Source: an uncultured Clostridia bacterium
Lineage (GTDB): Bacteria > Bacillota > Clostridia > Oscillospirales > Oscillospiraceae
DNA: 37,333 nt
Assembly (NCBI GenBank): GCA_947306975.1
Contig: CAMZHU010000002.1
Span: 1-37,333, forward strand
Direction: 5' to 3'
Both the position numbers and the translations under genes were made by a program. This document shows, piece after piece, positions 1-8,268 of this stretch (positions are counted from its first letter, which is position 1; every line of letters starts with the position of its first letter). Under the pieces are notes generated by a model that did not search any database, was not told where the DNA came from, and saw only the letters and a program-made list of their open reading frames with translations.

Positions 1-328
1 GGGGAAGGGTCTGGCAGGAGTCTGCTCTCGGGCATGGTTCGGCTCCGGAAGTCAGACAGGCAACTGTCGCAAGGCTGCCCTCCATGAGCTCGAGGATCTC
101 TCCGACAGGGTATTCCTCGGGCCTGCGGCAGAGTTTGTAGCCTCCGCCTTTTCCGCTGACGCCTGTAATGAGTTTTCTGCTGACGAGATCCTTGACGATT
201 ATCTCGAGGTATTTCTTTGAGACCTGCTGGCGGGCGGCGATGTCCTTCAGGGGAATGTATCCGTCGTCTATGTGTTCCGCCAGATCAATCATTACGCGCA
301 GCGCATAGCGGCCTTTTGTGGAGATCAT
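1..328 (-). CDS. Rrf2/IscR-family transcriptional regulator (3' end truncated by window start)
   Basis: Manual reverse-strand translation gives MISTKGRYALRVMIDLAEHIDDGYIPLKDIAARQQVSKKYLEIIVKDLVSRKLITGVSGKGGGYKL..., typical Rrf2 wHTH, followed by Cys residues. It is not in the ORF track because it runs off the edge. Confidence 0.88.
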   Translation of the reverse strand, partial: MISTKGRYALRVMIDLAEHIDDGYIPLKDIAARQQVSKKYLEIIVKDLVSRKLITGVSGKGGGYKLCRRPEEYPVGEILELMEGSLATVACLTSGAEPCPRADSCQTLP

Positions 329-354
329 AGGATCGCGCCTCCTTCTTTTTGCCT

Positions 355-384
355 ATTATACTGCAGGGTAAATAAAGAAATCAA
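355..384 (-). promoter_or_regulatory. Putative sigma70-type promoter of the Rrf2 gene
   Basis: Reverse strand TTGATT - 18 nt - TATAAT about 27 nt upstream of the ATG. Confidence 0.5.
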
Positions 385-560
385 GTGGTTTCGACAAATT
401 ACCTACCAAAACTCCGTCTTGTACGCCGGGGGAGAGGAAAAGGCCGGTAGTCTGCGCTTCGGCTAAAAAGCAGTCCTGCGCTATTGACAACGTGCCGCTT
501 TCCGTACATGATTAATTGGTAACAGTCAGAAACGGCCGCGCAGACAGCGGCAGAGAGGCA

Positions 561-1931
561 ATGGTTCACATGGGCGCTGCAAAAAAAGCTAAAAACGAGA
601 TGATCCTGAGCGGCAGCCCGATGAAGACTGTCCTGATCTTTGCCGTCCCCATAGTGCTCGGCAACGTATTCCAGCAGCTGTACAATATCGTGGACGCGAT
701 CGTAGTGGGGAACTACCTCGGCGATACTGCCCTCGCGGGCATAAGCGTAGCGACGCCCATAATGGACATAGTTAACGCCCTTATAATAGGAGGGACCCTG
801 GGAGTCGGCGTGCTGACGGCGATGCTATTCGGCGCCGGGAACACAGATCGGTTAAAGACAGTCCACTCGACTTCCGTTCTTGGCGGCAGCGTCATCACGA
901 TACTTCTGGCTGCGGTGGGATTTGCGTTCTCAGGCGCTATTCTCCGTGCACAGGGCACTGCTCCCGAGGTCTGCGCTGAGGCGCTGAGATATCTGCACAT
1001 AATTTTCGCGGGACTTATATTCTGTTTCCTCTACAACTATTACGCGGCGCTGCTGCGTTCCAGCGGCGATTCCCGCACTCCCTTTATCGTGCTTCTCATA
1101 TCGTCTGTCCTTCACGCCCTTATGGATATCCTGTTTACAGGTTTCCTGGGCATGGGCGTAATAGGAGTGGCTGTTTCAACTGTATCCTGTCAGGCGTTCT
1201 CTGCTGTTCTCTGCATGATGTTCACCCGTCGGCGGCTCGGAGAGATCCGGCTGAAGAGGGGAGCCCTTCACATCAACTGGGCGGAAGGAAAGAACGTATT
1301 GAACTACGCGTGGGCAGCGGCCCTTCAGCAGGCTGTAATCTGCATAGGCCGCCTTCTCATCCAGGGGATGCTCACAGGTCTCGGAACGGATACGGTAACG
1401 GGATACAACATGGGCATAAGGACCGAGCAGTTCATATTCTGCTTCTCACAGGGATTCAGCGCCGCCATGGTCGTCTGTATATCACAGAATTACGGGCACG
1501 GCAATATTGCCAGGATGAGAAGGTTCCATGGCTGCGGTCTTATCATAGTGATCGTTCTGGCCGCTATAGTCGGCATCGTATGCAGGACAGTGCCGCACGT
1601 GCTGATAGGCGTCTTCTCAAAGACCCCGTCGGTGATTAGAGCCGGCGTCCAATATACAGGTACGATGGCCTTCTTCTATATATTCTCATTCCTCGGCGAG
1701 ATAACACAGGGGTTCTTCCGAAGCATGGGCAGGCTGCGGCTGACGATGATCGCCTCGCTCCTGCAGGTGGTACTGAGAGTCATCCTGTCATATTTCCTGA
1801 TCCCTGTGCTGGGCATAACAGGCATATGTCTTGCCGTAGCGGCAGGCTGGGCTCTTCTGACACTGATAGAAGGCGCCTACAGCATAAAGGTATCGAGGAA
1901 ACTTGCAGCAAAAGCACGTTCGGCGGCATAG
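561..1931 (+). CDS. MATE family efflux transporter
   Basis: Polytopic protein: ILSGSPMKTVLIFAVPIVLGNVFQQLYNIVDAIVVGNYLGDTALAGISVATPI... typical MATE (MatE) N-terminus. ATG at 561 preferred over the TTG at 516. Confidence 0.9.
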   Translation: MVHMGAAKKAKNEMILSGSPMKTVLIFAVPIVLGNVFQQLYNIVDAIVVGNYLGDTALAGISVATPIMDIVNALIIGGTLGVGVLTAMLFGAGNTDRLKTVHSTSVLGGSVITILLAAVGFAFSGAILRAQGTAPEVCAEALRYLHIIFAGLIFCFLYNYYAALLRSSGDSRTPFIVLLISSVLHALMDILFTGFLGMGVIGVAVSTVSCQAFSAVLCMMFTRRRLGEIRLKRGALHINWAEGKNVLNYAWAAALQQAVICIGRLLIQGMLTGLGTDTVTGYNMGIRTEQFIFCFSQGFSAAMVVCISQNYGHGNIARMRRFHGCGLIIVIVLAAIVGIVCRTVPHVLIGVFSKTPSVIRAGVQYTGTMAFFYIFSFLGEITQGFFRSMGRLRLTMIASLLQVVLRVILSYFLIPVLGITGICLAVAAGWALLTLIEGAYSIKVSRKLAAKARSAA

Positions 1932-1953
1932 CCGGTCTTAGGATACGGATAAT

Positions 1954-1982
1954 AAAGAGCAGCGGTATGTCCGCTGCTCTTT
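1954..1982. terminator. Bidirectional intrinsic terminator between convergent genes
   Basis: AAAGAGCAGCGG-tatgt-CCGCTGCTCTTT perfect inverted repeat. Confidence 0.75.
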
Positions 1983-2006
1983 GAGTTTACATAATATAAG
2001 CCCGTC

Positions 2007-2627
2007 TTATTCCTGATATATAAGTTCTATGCCTTTGCGCAGCGTTTCGCCGCTCATCGAACCTATCGACTGAGACGCTATGTTGCCGTCAGCGTCAATG
2101 AATACGGTCACGGGTATCGCGCTTATACCGTAAGCTTTCATACCCTCGAGCGAGGTGTCAAAGTAGACGGGGAAGGTATAGCCGTTTTTCCCGACAAAGG
2201 CGACTGCCGTTTCCATGGACTCGCTCACTCCGTCAGCGAGGTCCATTATCAGGAACTGCACTTTGCCTTCGTATTCCCGGCTCGCCGCGTCAAATTCGGG
2301 AAGCTCGTTTCTGCAGGGGCCGCACCAGGTCGCCCAGAAATTGAGGACTATCGGCGTTCCGAAGAAATCTGAGAGATTATAACTGTTGCCGTCCGCATCT
2401 ACGAAACTGAAATCCGGAGCGGAGCCGCTTTTGCCGCCGGTGTTTTCCCCGTCGGCTTCTTCTGCGTGGGAGGCGTCTTCCTTGTCACCGCCTGTGTCCG
2501 CGGACTGGTTCTGATCGGGGAGCAGACCCGGCGCGACATTGTCGGAAAGCTGATCATATGCGATATACGCTCCTACTAGAACGATCGCTATGACTATGAG
2601 TATGATTAAGGTCTTCTTTTTGTTCAT
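2007..2627 (-). CDS. TlpA-like membrane-anchored thioredoxin-fold protein
   Basis: N-terminal TM, acidic linker, then NFWATWCGPCRNELPEF active site. Confidence 0.9.
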   Translation of the reverse strand: MNKKKTLIILIVIAIVLVGAYIAYDQLSDNVAPGLLPDQNQSADTGGDKEDASHAEEADGENTGGKSGSAPDFSFVDADGNSYNLSDFFGTPIVLNFWATWCGPCRNELPEFDAASREYEGKVQFLIMDLADGVSESMETAVAFVGKNGYTFPVYFDTSLEGMKAYGISAIPVTVFIDADGNIASQSIGSMSGETLRKGIELIYQE

Positions 2628-2636
2628 GTAAGCCTC

Positions 2637-3299
2637 CTATGCGAGCAGGCTCAGGAGCCTGTTCAGGGCGCCAGTCGCCATTAGAATGCCGAGAAGCACC
2701 AGCAGACAGCCGCAGACAGTGTTTATGATGCCGTAGTTTCGCTTTATCCAGTCGAACGCGGATTTAAGATAAGTGATGAGCACGGCGCTGAGCACAAAGG
2801 GGATGCCCAGCCCGGCGGAATAGGCGAGGAGCATGAGCAGACCCTCCGTGACGTGACCGCGCTGTGAAGCGAGCATGAGAGCGGAACCCAGGAAGGCACC
2901 GACGCAGGGCGTCCATCCTATGGAAAAGACGAGGCCGAATACGAGCGCGGAGAAGAAACCCATATTCTCGGTTTTTACCTTTATTCCTGATCCGTGAAGG
3001 AATCCCAGCCTGAACACGCCCAGATAGCTGAGACCGAATATGATGACGATCGCTCCGCAGACGATGTTCAGAGCAGTCCTGTATCTTGCGAGCAGACTGC
3101 CAACGGTACCCGCAAGCGCCCCCATGGCGCAGAAGACGAGAGTAAAACCGAGAACGAAACCCAAAGCGCACACAAGCGTCTTTTTACCGCTGCGCTCTCC
3201 TCCTCCGGCAAAATAGGAGACGTAGACGGGCAGCATGGGCAGAAGGCAGGGGGATATGAATGTGACTATCCCTTCGAGAAAAGAAATGAAGTACTGCAG
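2637..3299 (-). CDS. CcdA-like thiol:disulfide interchange membrane protein (probable CTG start)
   Basis: Upstream extension of the ORF gives LQYFISFLEGIVTFISPCLLPMLPVYVSYFAGG..., the CcdA signature, with GGAGG 8 nt before a CTG codon. Also GWTPCVGAFLG. Confidence 0.82.
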   Translation of the reverse strand: MQYFISFLEGIVTFISPCLLPMLPVYVSYFAGGGERSGKKTLVCALGFVLGFTLVFCAMGALAGTVGSLLARYRTALNIVCGAIVIIFGLSYLGVFRLGFLHGSGIKVKTENMGFFSALVFGLVFSIGWTPCVGAFLGSALMLASQRGHVTEGLLMLLAYSAGLGIPFVLSAVLITYLKSAFDWIKRNYGIINTVCGCLLVLLGILMATGALNRLLSLLA

Positions 3300-3326
3300 G
3301 CCGTTCGCCTCCTTTCAGAATACGGA

Positions 3327-3364
3327 TAATAAAACGATCGCCTGCCATGATGCGGCAGGCGATC
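3327..3364 (-). terminator. Intrinsic terminator downstream of desulfoferrodoxin gene
   Basis: GATCGCCTGCC ... GGCAGGCGATC inverted repeat followed on the minus strand by GTTTTATTATCC. Confidence 0.7.
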
Positions 3365-3378
3365 ACGATTGCTTTCTT

Positions 3379-3756
3379 TTAGACCTCAGTCATCCAGAGA
3401 CCGTGGAGATTGCAGTAAGCATAGACCGCAATGGCTTTGTCGTCGCCGAGGAAGAACTTCGCCTTAGGGGCATCGCCGGGCTTGAGAGCCTTGCGCTGGC
3501 CGCCCTGTTCGGTCTTTACATAGATCCACTCTATGAAATGTTCAGCGAGCATGGGATGATCGACGGAGCCTACATTCACTTCGATGAAACCGTCGCCGGC
3601 CGTTACGACAGGCAGATGCTTCTCGCCCGCGGCGTCGACGGTGTTGGGTACGAGCGCTTCCATCTTCTGGCCGCAGCATACGACGTTGACGCCGGCGTCT
3701 TTGACCATGCCGATGATGTTGCCGCAGTGGCGGCAGATGTAGAACTGGGATTTCAT
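3379..3756 (-). CDS. Desulfoferrodoxin / superoxide reductase
   Basis: MKSQFYICRHCGNIIGMVKDAGVNVVCCGQKMEALVPNTVDAAGEKHLPVV ... AYCNLHGLW: Dfx N-terminal CxxC...CC iron site plus SOR His/Cys ligands. Confidence 0.93.
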   Translation of the reverse strand: MKSQFYICRHCGNIIGMVKDAGVNVVCCGQKMEALVPNTVDAAGEKHLPVVTAGDGFIEVNVGSVDHPMLAEHFIEWIYVKTEQGGQRKALKPGDAPKAKFFLGDDKAIAVYAYCNLHGLWMTEV

Positions 3757-3796
3757 TCTGTTAGCCTCCTTGATTGATTAAACGCAGGAAGATGTC

Positions 3797-4102
3797 TTAC
3801 AGTTCCAGAAGTCCGAGAATGGAATTCTTCGATCTCGGGCCGAATGCACGGGCGGCAAGTTTCCCGTCCTTGAAGACGAGAACGGCGGGAACGGAAGTAA
3901 TCTCGAACTGTTCTGTGAGGGCCTGTTCTTCATCGATGTCGAATCTTCCGAACTTGATGTCGTCACGGGTCTCAGCAAGACGGTTGATGATATCGTTGTT
4001 CACTCTGCAGGAATGGCAGGTGGCGCTGTAGACGTCGATGATAACGGGCTTGGCGGAGTGCAGTACTTCGTGCTCGAAATTAGTTTTGGTGATCGTGATC
4101 AT
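3797..4102 (-). CDS. Thioredoxin family protein with CHSC active site
   Basis: Thioredoxin fold: VIIDVYSATCHSCRVNNDIINRLAE...EQFEITSVPAVLVFKDGK. Confidence 0.88.
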   Translation of the reverse strand: MITITKTNFEHEVLHSAKPVIIDVYSATCHSCRVNNDIINRLAETRDDIKFGRFDIDEEQALTEQFEITSVPAVLVFKDGKLAARAFGPRSKNSILGLLEL

Positions 4103-4256
4103 AACTGTGTTGTGCCTCCTAATCAGTTGCTCGTTTTATGTAATTAATATTATACCATATGACAGCCCTTAGTTCCAAGCGTTTTTAATAAAATAATACC
4201 GTATGGAAAGAATTAACAAATTAAGCGAAGAAAGTTCACAGTTTGTTCATCAGATA

Positions 4257-4283
4257 TTAGCACTCTCGGGTTGACAGTGCTAA
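4257..4283. promoter_or_regulatory. CIRCE element (HrcA operator)
   Basis: TTAGCACTC-tcgggttga-CAGTGCTAA: canonical TTAGCACTC-N9-GAGTGCTAA with one mismatch. Confidence 0.88.
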
Positions 4284-4298
4284 AAACGGGTCTATAAT
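4271..4298 (+). promoter_or_regulatory. Sigma70-type promoter overlapping CIRCE
   Basis: TTGACA - 16 nt - TATAAT; the -35 lies inside the CIRCE. Confidence 0.8.
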
Positions 4299-4393
4299 GA
4301 TAATTGAACACAGGAACAGAGATCAAATGAATGACCCCCGTCCCCGATGCTCAGGTAACTAAAGGTTCGCTTACATATAAGGAGGTATGCATC

Positions 4394-4837
4394 ATGTTAC
4401 CGAGTATTTTTGGAGATAATTTGTTTGATGAATGGTTCGATTTTCCGACGTTCAGAGATTTCCACGACGTCGACCGCAAGCTCTACGGCAGACATGCCGC
4501 GCGAGAGATGAGGACCGACGTACATGAACACGAAGACCACTATGAAGTGGATATCGACCTGCCGGGCTTTGCAAAAGATGAGATAACCCTCAGCCTTGAG
4601 AACGGTTATCTTACCGTCAGCGCTGCAAAGGGGCTCGACAAAGAGAAGACCCATAAAGGCAAGATCATACGCCAGGAGCGTTACGCCGGAGCTCTCCAGA
4701 GAAGCTTCTACATAGGTGAGGGTCTTACCGAGGAGGATGTCACGGCAAAGTTTGAAAACGGCGTTCTTTCTCTGACCATCCCGAAGATGGAGACCAAAAA
4801 GCTTCCTGAGCGCAAAACGATACAGATAGAAGGATAA
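4394..4837 (+). CDS. Hsp20/alpha-crystallin small heat shock protein
   Basis: Alpha-crystallin domain: DVHEHEDHYEVDIDLPGFAKDEITLSLENGYLTVSAAK...FENGVLSLTIPK. AAGGAGG RBS before the ATG at 4394. Confidence 0.93.
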   Translation: MLPSIFGDNLFDEWFDFPTFRDFHDVDRKLYGRHAAREMRTDVHEHEDHYEVDIDLPGFAKDEITLSLENGYLTVSAAKGLDKEKTHKGKIIRQERYAGALQRSFYIGEGLTEEDVTAKFENGVLSLTIPKMETKKLPERKTIQIEG

Positions 4838-4879
4838 TTATATTATATCCGTTTGATGACCGGAAAAACCTGAGAAACA

Positions 4880-4910
4880 GTCCCCGCGGCCCTGCCGCGG
4901 GGACGTTTTG
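4880..4910 (+). terminator. Intrinsic terminator after hsp20
   Basis: GTCCCCGCGGC-cct-GCCGCGGGGAC followed by gttttg. Confidence 0.8.
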
Positions 4911-4994
4911 TTATCATCGGGATTGACAGAACGGATCAAATGCGATATCAATGAAAACATAACACAGTATACCGAACGATCTGGAGGCGATACC

Positions 4995-5453
4995 GTGCGA
5001 GAGACGGACTATGGATATCTGAATAAGAGCGCTGAGTCGCTGATAAATGGCGTACCGCACCTGATCGCGAATCTTGCGAATATCTCTGCCCTTATCTACT
5101 CCGAACTGGAGGATATAAACTGGGCCGGGTTCTATCTTTCCGAAGGGGAAATGCTCGTGCTCGGGCCCTTCCAGGGAAAGACGGCCTGTATCGAGATACC
5201 TTACGGCAGAGGAGTCTGCGGCACGGCGGCTAAGGAGGACAGAACTGTCCTTGTACCCGACGTTCATGAGTTCCCGGGGCACATAGCGTGCGACTGCGCG
5301 TCGCGCTCTGAGATAGTCGTACCGCTGCACGTGGGGGGAAGAGTGGTCGGAGTTCTGGATATCGACAGCCCTTCGGAGGGGCGGTTCACGGAGCCTGACA
5401 GGTATGGCCTTGAGGATCTGGTGTCGACGCTGGAGCGCGAGATCTTTTCGTGA
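4995..5453 (+). CDS. msrC: GAF domain protein, probable free methionine-R-sulfoxide reductase (fRMsr)
   Basis: NISALIYSELEDINWAGFYLSEGEMLVLGPFQGKTACIEIPYGRGVCGTAAKEDRTVLVPDVHEFPGHIACDCASRSEIVVPL: conserved fRMsr GAF with its Cys residues. GGAGG then GTG start. Confidence 0.88.
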   Translation: MRETDYGYLNKSAESLINGVPHLIANLANISALIYSELEDINWAGFYLSEGEMLVLGPFQGKTACIEIPYGRGVCGTAAKEDRTVLVPDVHEFPGHIACDCASRSEIVVPLHVGGRVVGVLDIDSPSEGRFTEPDRYGLEDLVSTLEREIFS

Positions 5454-5487
5454 ACAGGACCTATGATGAGAAAGGGGAAAACGGCAT

Positions 5488-6405
5488 ATGTATTATCTCA
5501 TCAAAGATCTGCTGCAGGAGTGCGGCGCTGAAGAGATAAAAGGCGGGGAAGCCCAGTATCTTGCCGTCCTCACGTCTGAGGAATGGAAGGAACACAGGGA
5601 AGACTTCGACATGGTCATCGACATGGACCGTGAACTGACGGACAGGAGCGAGACGAAGGCTGTAGTCAACTATGATTCGCTGACCGGCAGCTTTTCAGTT
5701 CCGGACAGGACGGATTTTTCGCGGAAAGATCACACGTTCGCCTTCGCGCTCGATGAAAAGGGGATCGTGCTTATCGACGACGAGGGCTATGCGCTCGATC
5801 TCGTCAGGAAAATACAGCGCACGAAAAAGTGGAGGCTCCCAAGCCTTGAGAGGTTCCTTTACGACTTCCTTGAGGAAATGATAGGCGGCGACCTTTATCT
5901 GCTGGAGTCTATCGAGGCGGAGTTGGACCGCACGGAGAAACGCATACTGGCTGACGAGGTAGACAAACTGCCCGCAGAGCTGAACGATATACGGGGCGAC
6001 CTGCTCGATCTGCGCGCACACTATGAGCAGCTCATCGACTTCGGACAGGAGCTGCAGGAGAACGAGAACGGTTTCTTCAAGACGGAGAATCTGCGTTACT
6101 TCAAACTTTTCACGGAGCGAGTTATGCGACTGCAGGACATAGCGGCGTCGCTCAGGGAGTATGTCGTCCAGCTGCGCGACCTCGTACAGTCTCAGCTGGG
6201 GGTAAGGCAGAACAAGATAATGACGCTGCTTACCGTAGTGACTTCGATCTTTCTTCCTCTGACGCTCATAGCTGGCTGGTACGGAATGAATTTCCGGTAT
6301 ATGCCGGAGCTGGAGATGAGATTCGCTTATCCGGCGGTTATCCTCGTGTCGGTCGCTATCGTAGTCGGATGCCTTATCTGGTTCAAGAAGAAGAAGTGGC
6401 TGTGA
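5488..6405 (+). CDS. corA: CorA-family divalent cation transporter
   Basis: C-terminal TM helices with the YGMNF signature (LIAGWYGMNFRYMPEL). Confidence 0.9.
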   Translation: MYYLIKDLLQECGAEEIKGGEAQYLAVLTSEEWKEHREDFDMVIDMDRELTDRSETKAVVNYDSLTGSFSVPDRTDFSRKDHTFAFALDEKGIVLIDDEGYALDLVRKIQRTKKWRLPSLERFLYDFLEEMIGGDLYLLESIEAELDRTEKRILADEVDKLPAELNDIRGDLLDLRAHYEQLIDFGQELQENENGFFKTENLRYFKLFTERVMRLQDIAASLREYVVQLRDLVQSQLGVRQNKIMTLLTVVTSIFLPLTLIAGWYGMNFRYMPELEMRFAYPAVILVSVAIVVGCLIWFKKKKWL

Positions 6406-6457
6406 AAACAGCGATATCCGTTGCTTGATAAAAGGTTTATCAGTCAATATTACTGTG

Positions 6458-6495
6458 CCGGGAAGACGTGAAAGACGCCTTCCCGGTTGTTTTAG
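6458..6495 (+). terminator. Intrinsic terminator after corA
   Basis: CCGGGAAG...CTTCCCGG followed by TTGTTTT. Confidence 0.75.
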
Positions 6496-6510
6496 TGGCG
6501 CACAGAACAA

Positions 6511-6540
6511 ATGTTAATATTTCTTAATATATATTAACAT
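6511..6540. repeat. Perfect AT-rich inverted repeat (10-10-10)
   Basis: ATGTTAATAT-ttcttaatat-ATATTAACAT. Confidence 0.8.
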
Positions 6541-6908
6541 TTATTAACCGGAAATCAGCCTCAAAAGAGATGGGCATAGAATAGCAAAGATGCAGCTGCG
6601 GATCGTTCGATCAGATCATATCGGGATCGTGAGCAAAACACAGGATGCTGACGTCGCATACCGGATAAAAATGCGAAAATTACGCGAATTCGTTGTAAAA
6701 CGGCAGAAATATCGGCAGAATCACAGAAAATGGCATACAAATATAACCAATAATTGTAAAATAATGACAAACAATTCTGCGCGAGGAGGCCAAAAACGTA
6801 TTATAATGAGCAAGCTGAAAGCACGATCGTCTTTGCCAGAAGCCATCAAAGTACGCAAAAGTCTGGCCTGAATAGTTAATATTAATTTAATAAAAGAGTA
6901 AATATTGC

Positions 6909-6937
6909 TTGACGCACAGACGCTCGTCTCATATAAT
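6909..6937 (+). promoter_or_regulatory. Promoter of the dctP gene
   Basis: TTGACG - 17 nt - TATAAT. Confidence 0.75.
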
Positions 6938-7000
6938 CTTAATGGCTGTACAGACGATTGATCCGTTATCCAGCTAAAAATTCTCAGGAGGCAAATACAC

Positions 7001-8137
7001 ATGACCAAAAAGATGATCGCGATTATCCTTGCAGTTGTGATGCTGGTTGCGGTCCTGGCTGCCTGCGGCGGCGGGAACACTGCTCCCAGCGACAACAGCA
7101 CTCCCAGCAACGAAACACCCAGCAACAATGATAAGAAAGACGATGAAAAGAAGGACGATTCCTCCGCACAGGAGTACACCCAGACTTATGCTCTCAAGTA
7201 CAGCTCCTATGCACCCGAAGGGCATCCCACAAACGTGACAATCGAAGTACCGCTCAAAGAACTCATCGAGAAGGAATCCAACGGCCGCATAACCGTTGAA
7301 ATATATTCCGCAGGTTCTCTTACGACACAGGCCAGCACGCTCGACGGCATCATCAGCGGCGTCACCGATATGGGCTACGACGCTCCCGCTTATTATGCAG
7401 GCGTTTATCCGCGCATCGAGCTCTTCACGACCCCCGGCCTCTACTACGGTGACGAGGATCAGCAGAACAAGCTCTTCTATGAATTCAACGAGGCTTATCC
7501 GAGCGAGAACTTCGAAAACAACTTCTATCTCCTTGCATGGCAGCCTTCTCCGCTCACTCTCTTCGTTTCCAATAAGCCGATGCAGACATGGAAAGACATC
7601 CAGGGATTCTCTCTCCGTGTTCCCGGCGACAAGGTCCCGTACTTTGAAGCTATCGGATGCGCTCCTGTCGTTATGAGCACAGCTGACGTTTACGAAGCTA
7701 TCCGTCTTAACGTTATTGACGGATGCGCTGTAGCTATCCAGGCTGTTAACACCACCAGTATTTATGAGCTCTGCGACTATGCAACCAGATGGTATGGAGC
7801 CACCGGCATGACCGGCTGGTACTTCAGCAAGGAAGCCTATGAGGATATGGATCCCGAGGCGCAGGCCGTTATGGATAAGGCGCGCGACTGGATGCGCGAC
7901 GGTATGTGGAAAGAGGACAACGACGCTCAGCTCAAGATCGCTGAGGAAAACGTCTTCGGCAAGAACCCCAACTTCAAGTACCTTGACTTTGACGAGGACT
8001 GCGTTGCGAAGATGGCTGAAGCTGCAGAGCCTGTTCTCCAGGCCAAAGCTGCTGAAGTCGACGCACTCGGACTCGACGGCACCGGCATCCTCGAATGGAT
8101 GAGAGCGCATGCTGTCGAGGTCCCCAAAGCCGCGTGA
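7001..8137 (+). CDS. TRAP transporter DctP-type substrate-binding lipoprotein
   Basis: Lipobox LAACGGG; DctP-like ...SNGRITVEIYSAGSLTTQASTLDGIISGVTDMGYDAPAYYAGVYPRIELFTTPGL. AGGAGG RBS. Confidence 0.9.
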   Translation: MTKKMIAIILAVVMLVAVLAACGGGNTAPSDNSTPSNETPSNNDKKDDEKKDDSSAQEYTQTYALKYSSYAPEGHPTNVTIEVPLKELIEKESNGRITVEIYSAGSLTTQASTLDGIISGVTDMGYDAPAYYAGVYPRIELFTTPGLYYGDEDQQNKLFYEFNEAYPSENFENNFYLLAWQPSPLTLFVSNKPMQTWKDIQGFSLRVPGDKVPYFEAIGCAPVVMSTADVYEAIRLNVIDGCAVAIQAVNTTSIYELCDYATRWYGATGMTGWYFSKEAYEDMDPEAQAVMDKARDWMRDGMWKEDNDAQLKIAEENVFGKNPNFKYLDFDEDCVAKMAEAAEPVLQAKAAEVDALGLDGTGILEWMRAHAVEVPKAA

Positions 8138-8170
8138 TCAGATTATACTGAAAAGTTCATAACTAAAGTA

Positions 8171-8206
8171 TACGGGAAAGACCTCTGCGGCCTTTCCCGT
8201 ATTTTT
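8171..8206 (+). terminator. Intrinsic terminator of dctP
   Basis: TACGGGAAAG...CTTTCCCGTA followed by TTTTT. Confidence 0.85.
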
Positions 8207-8242
8207 GCAAAAACGCGGCCTTTGCATTCGCATCGGCCGCGT
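8206..8242 (-). terminator. Intrinsic terminator of the ppk operon (minus strand)
   Basis: Minus strand ACGCGGCC-N14-GGCCGCGT followed by a T run (TTTTTGC). Confidence 0.78.
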
Positions 8243-8268
8243 TATTCATATCCTGTCGGTTGGCCTGA

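Noticed and set aside
6590-6871. 93-aa plus-strand ORF in the corA-dctP gap
   Set aside because: Basic, low-information sequence with no convincing RBS or family; treated as noncoding.
6974-8110. 378-aa minus-strand ORF opposite dctP
   Set aside because: Shadow of the DctP gene, which has a lipobox, RBS, promoter and terminator.
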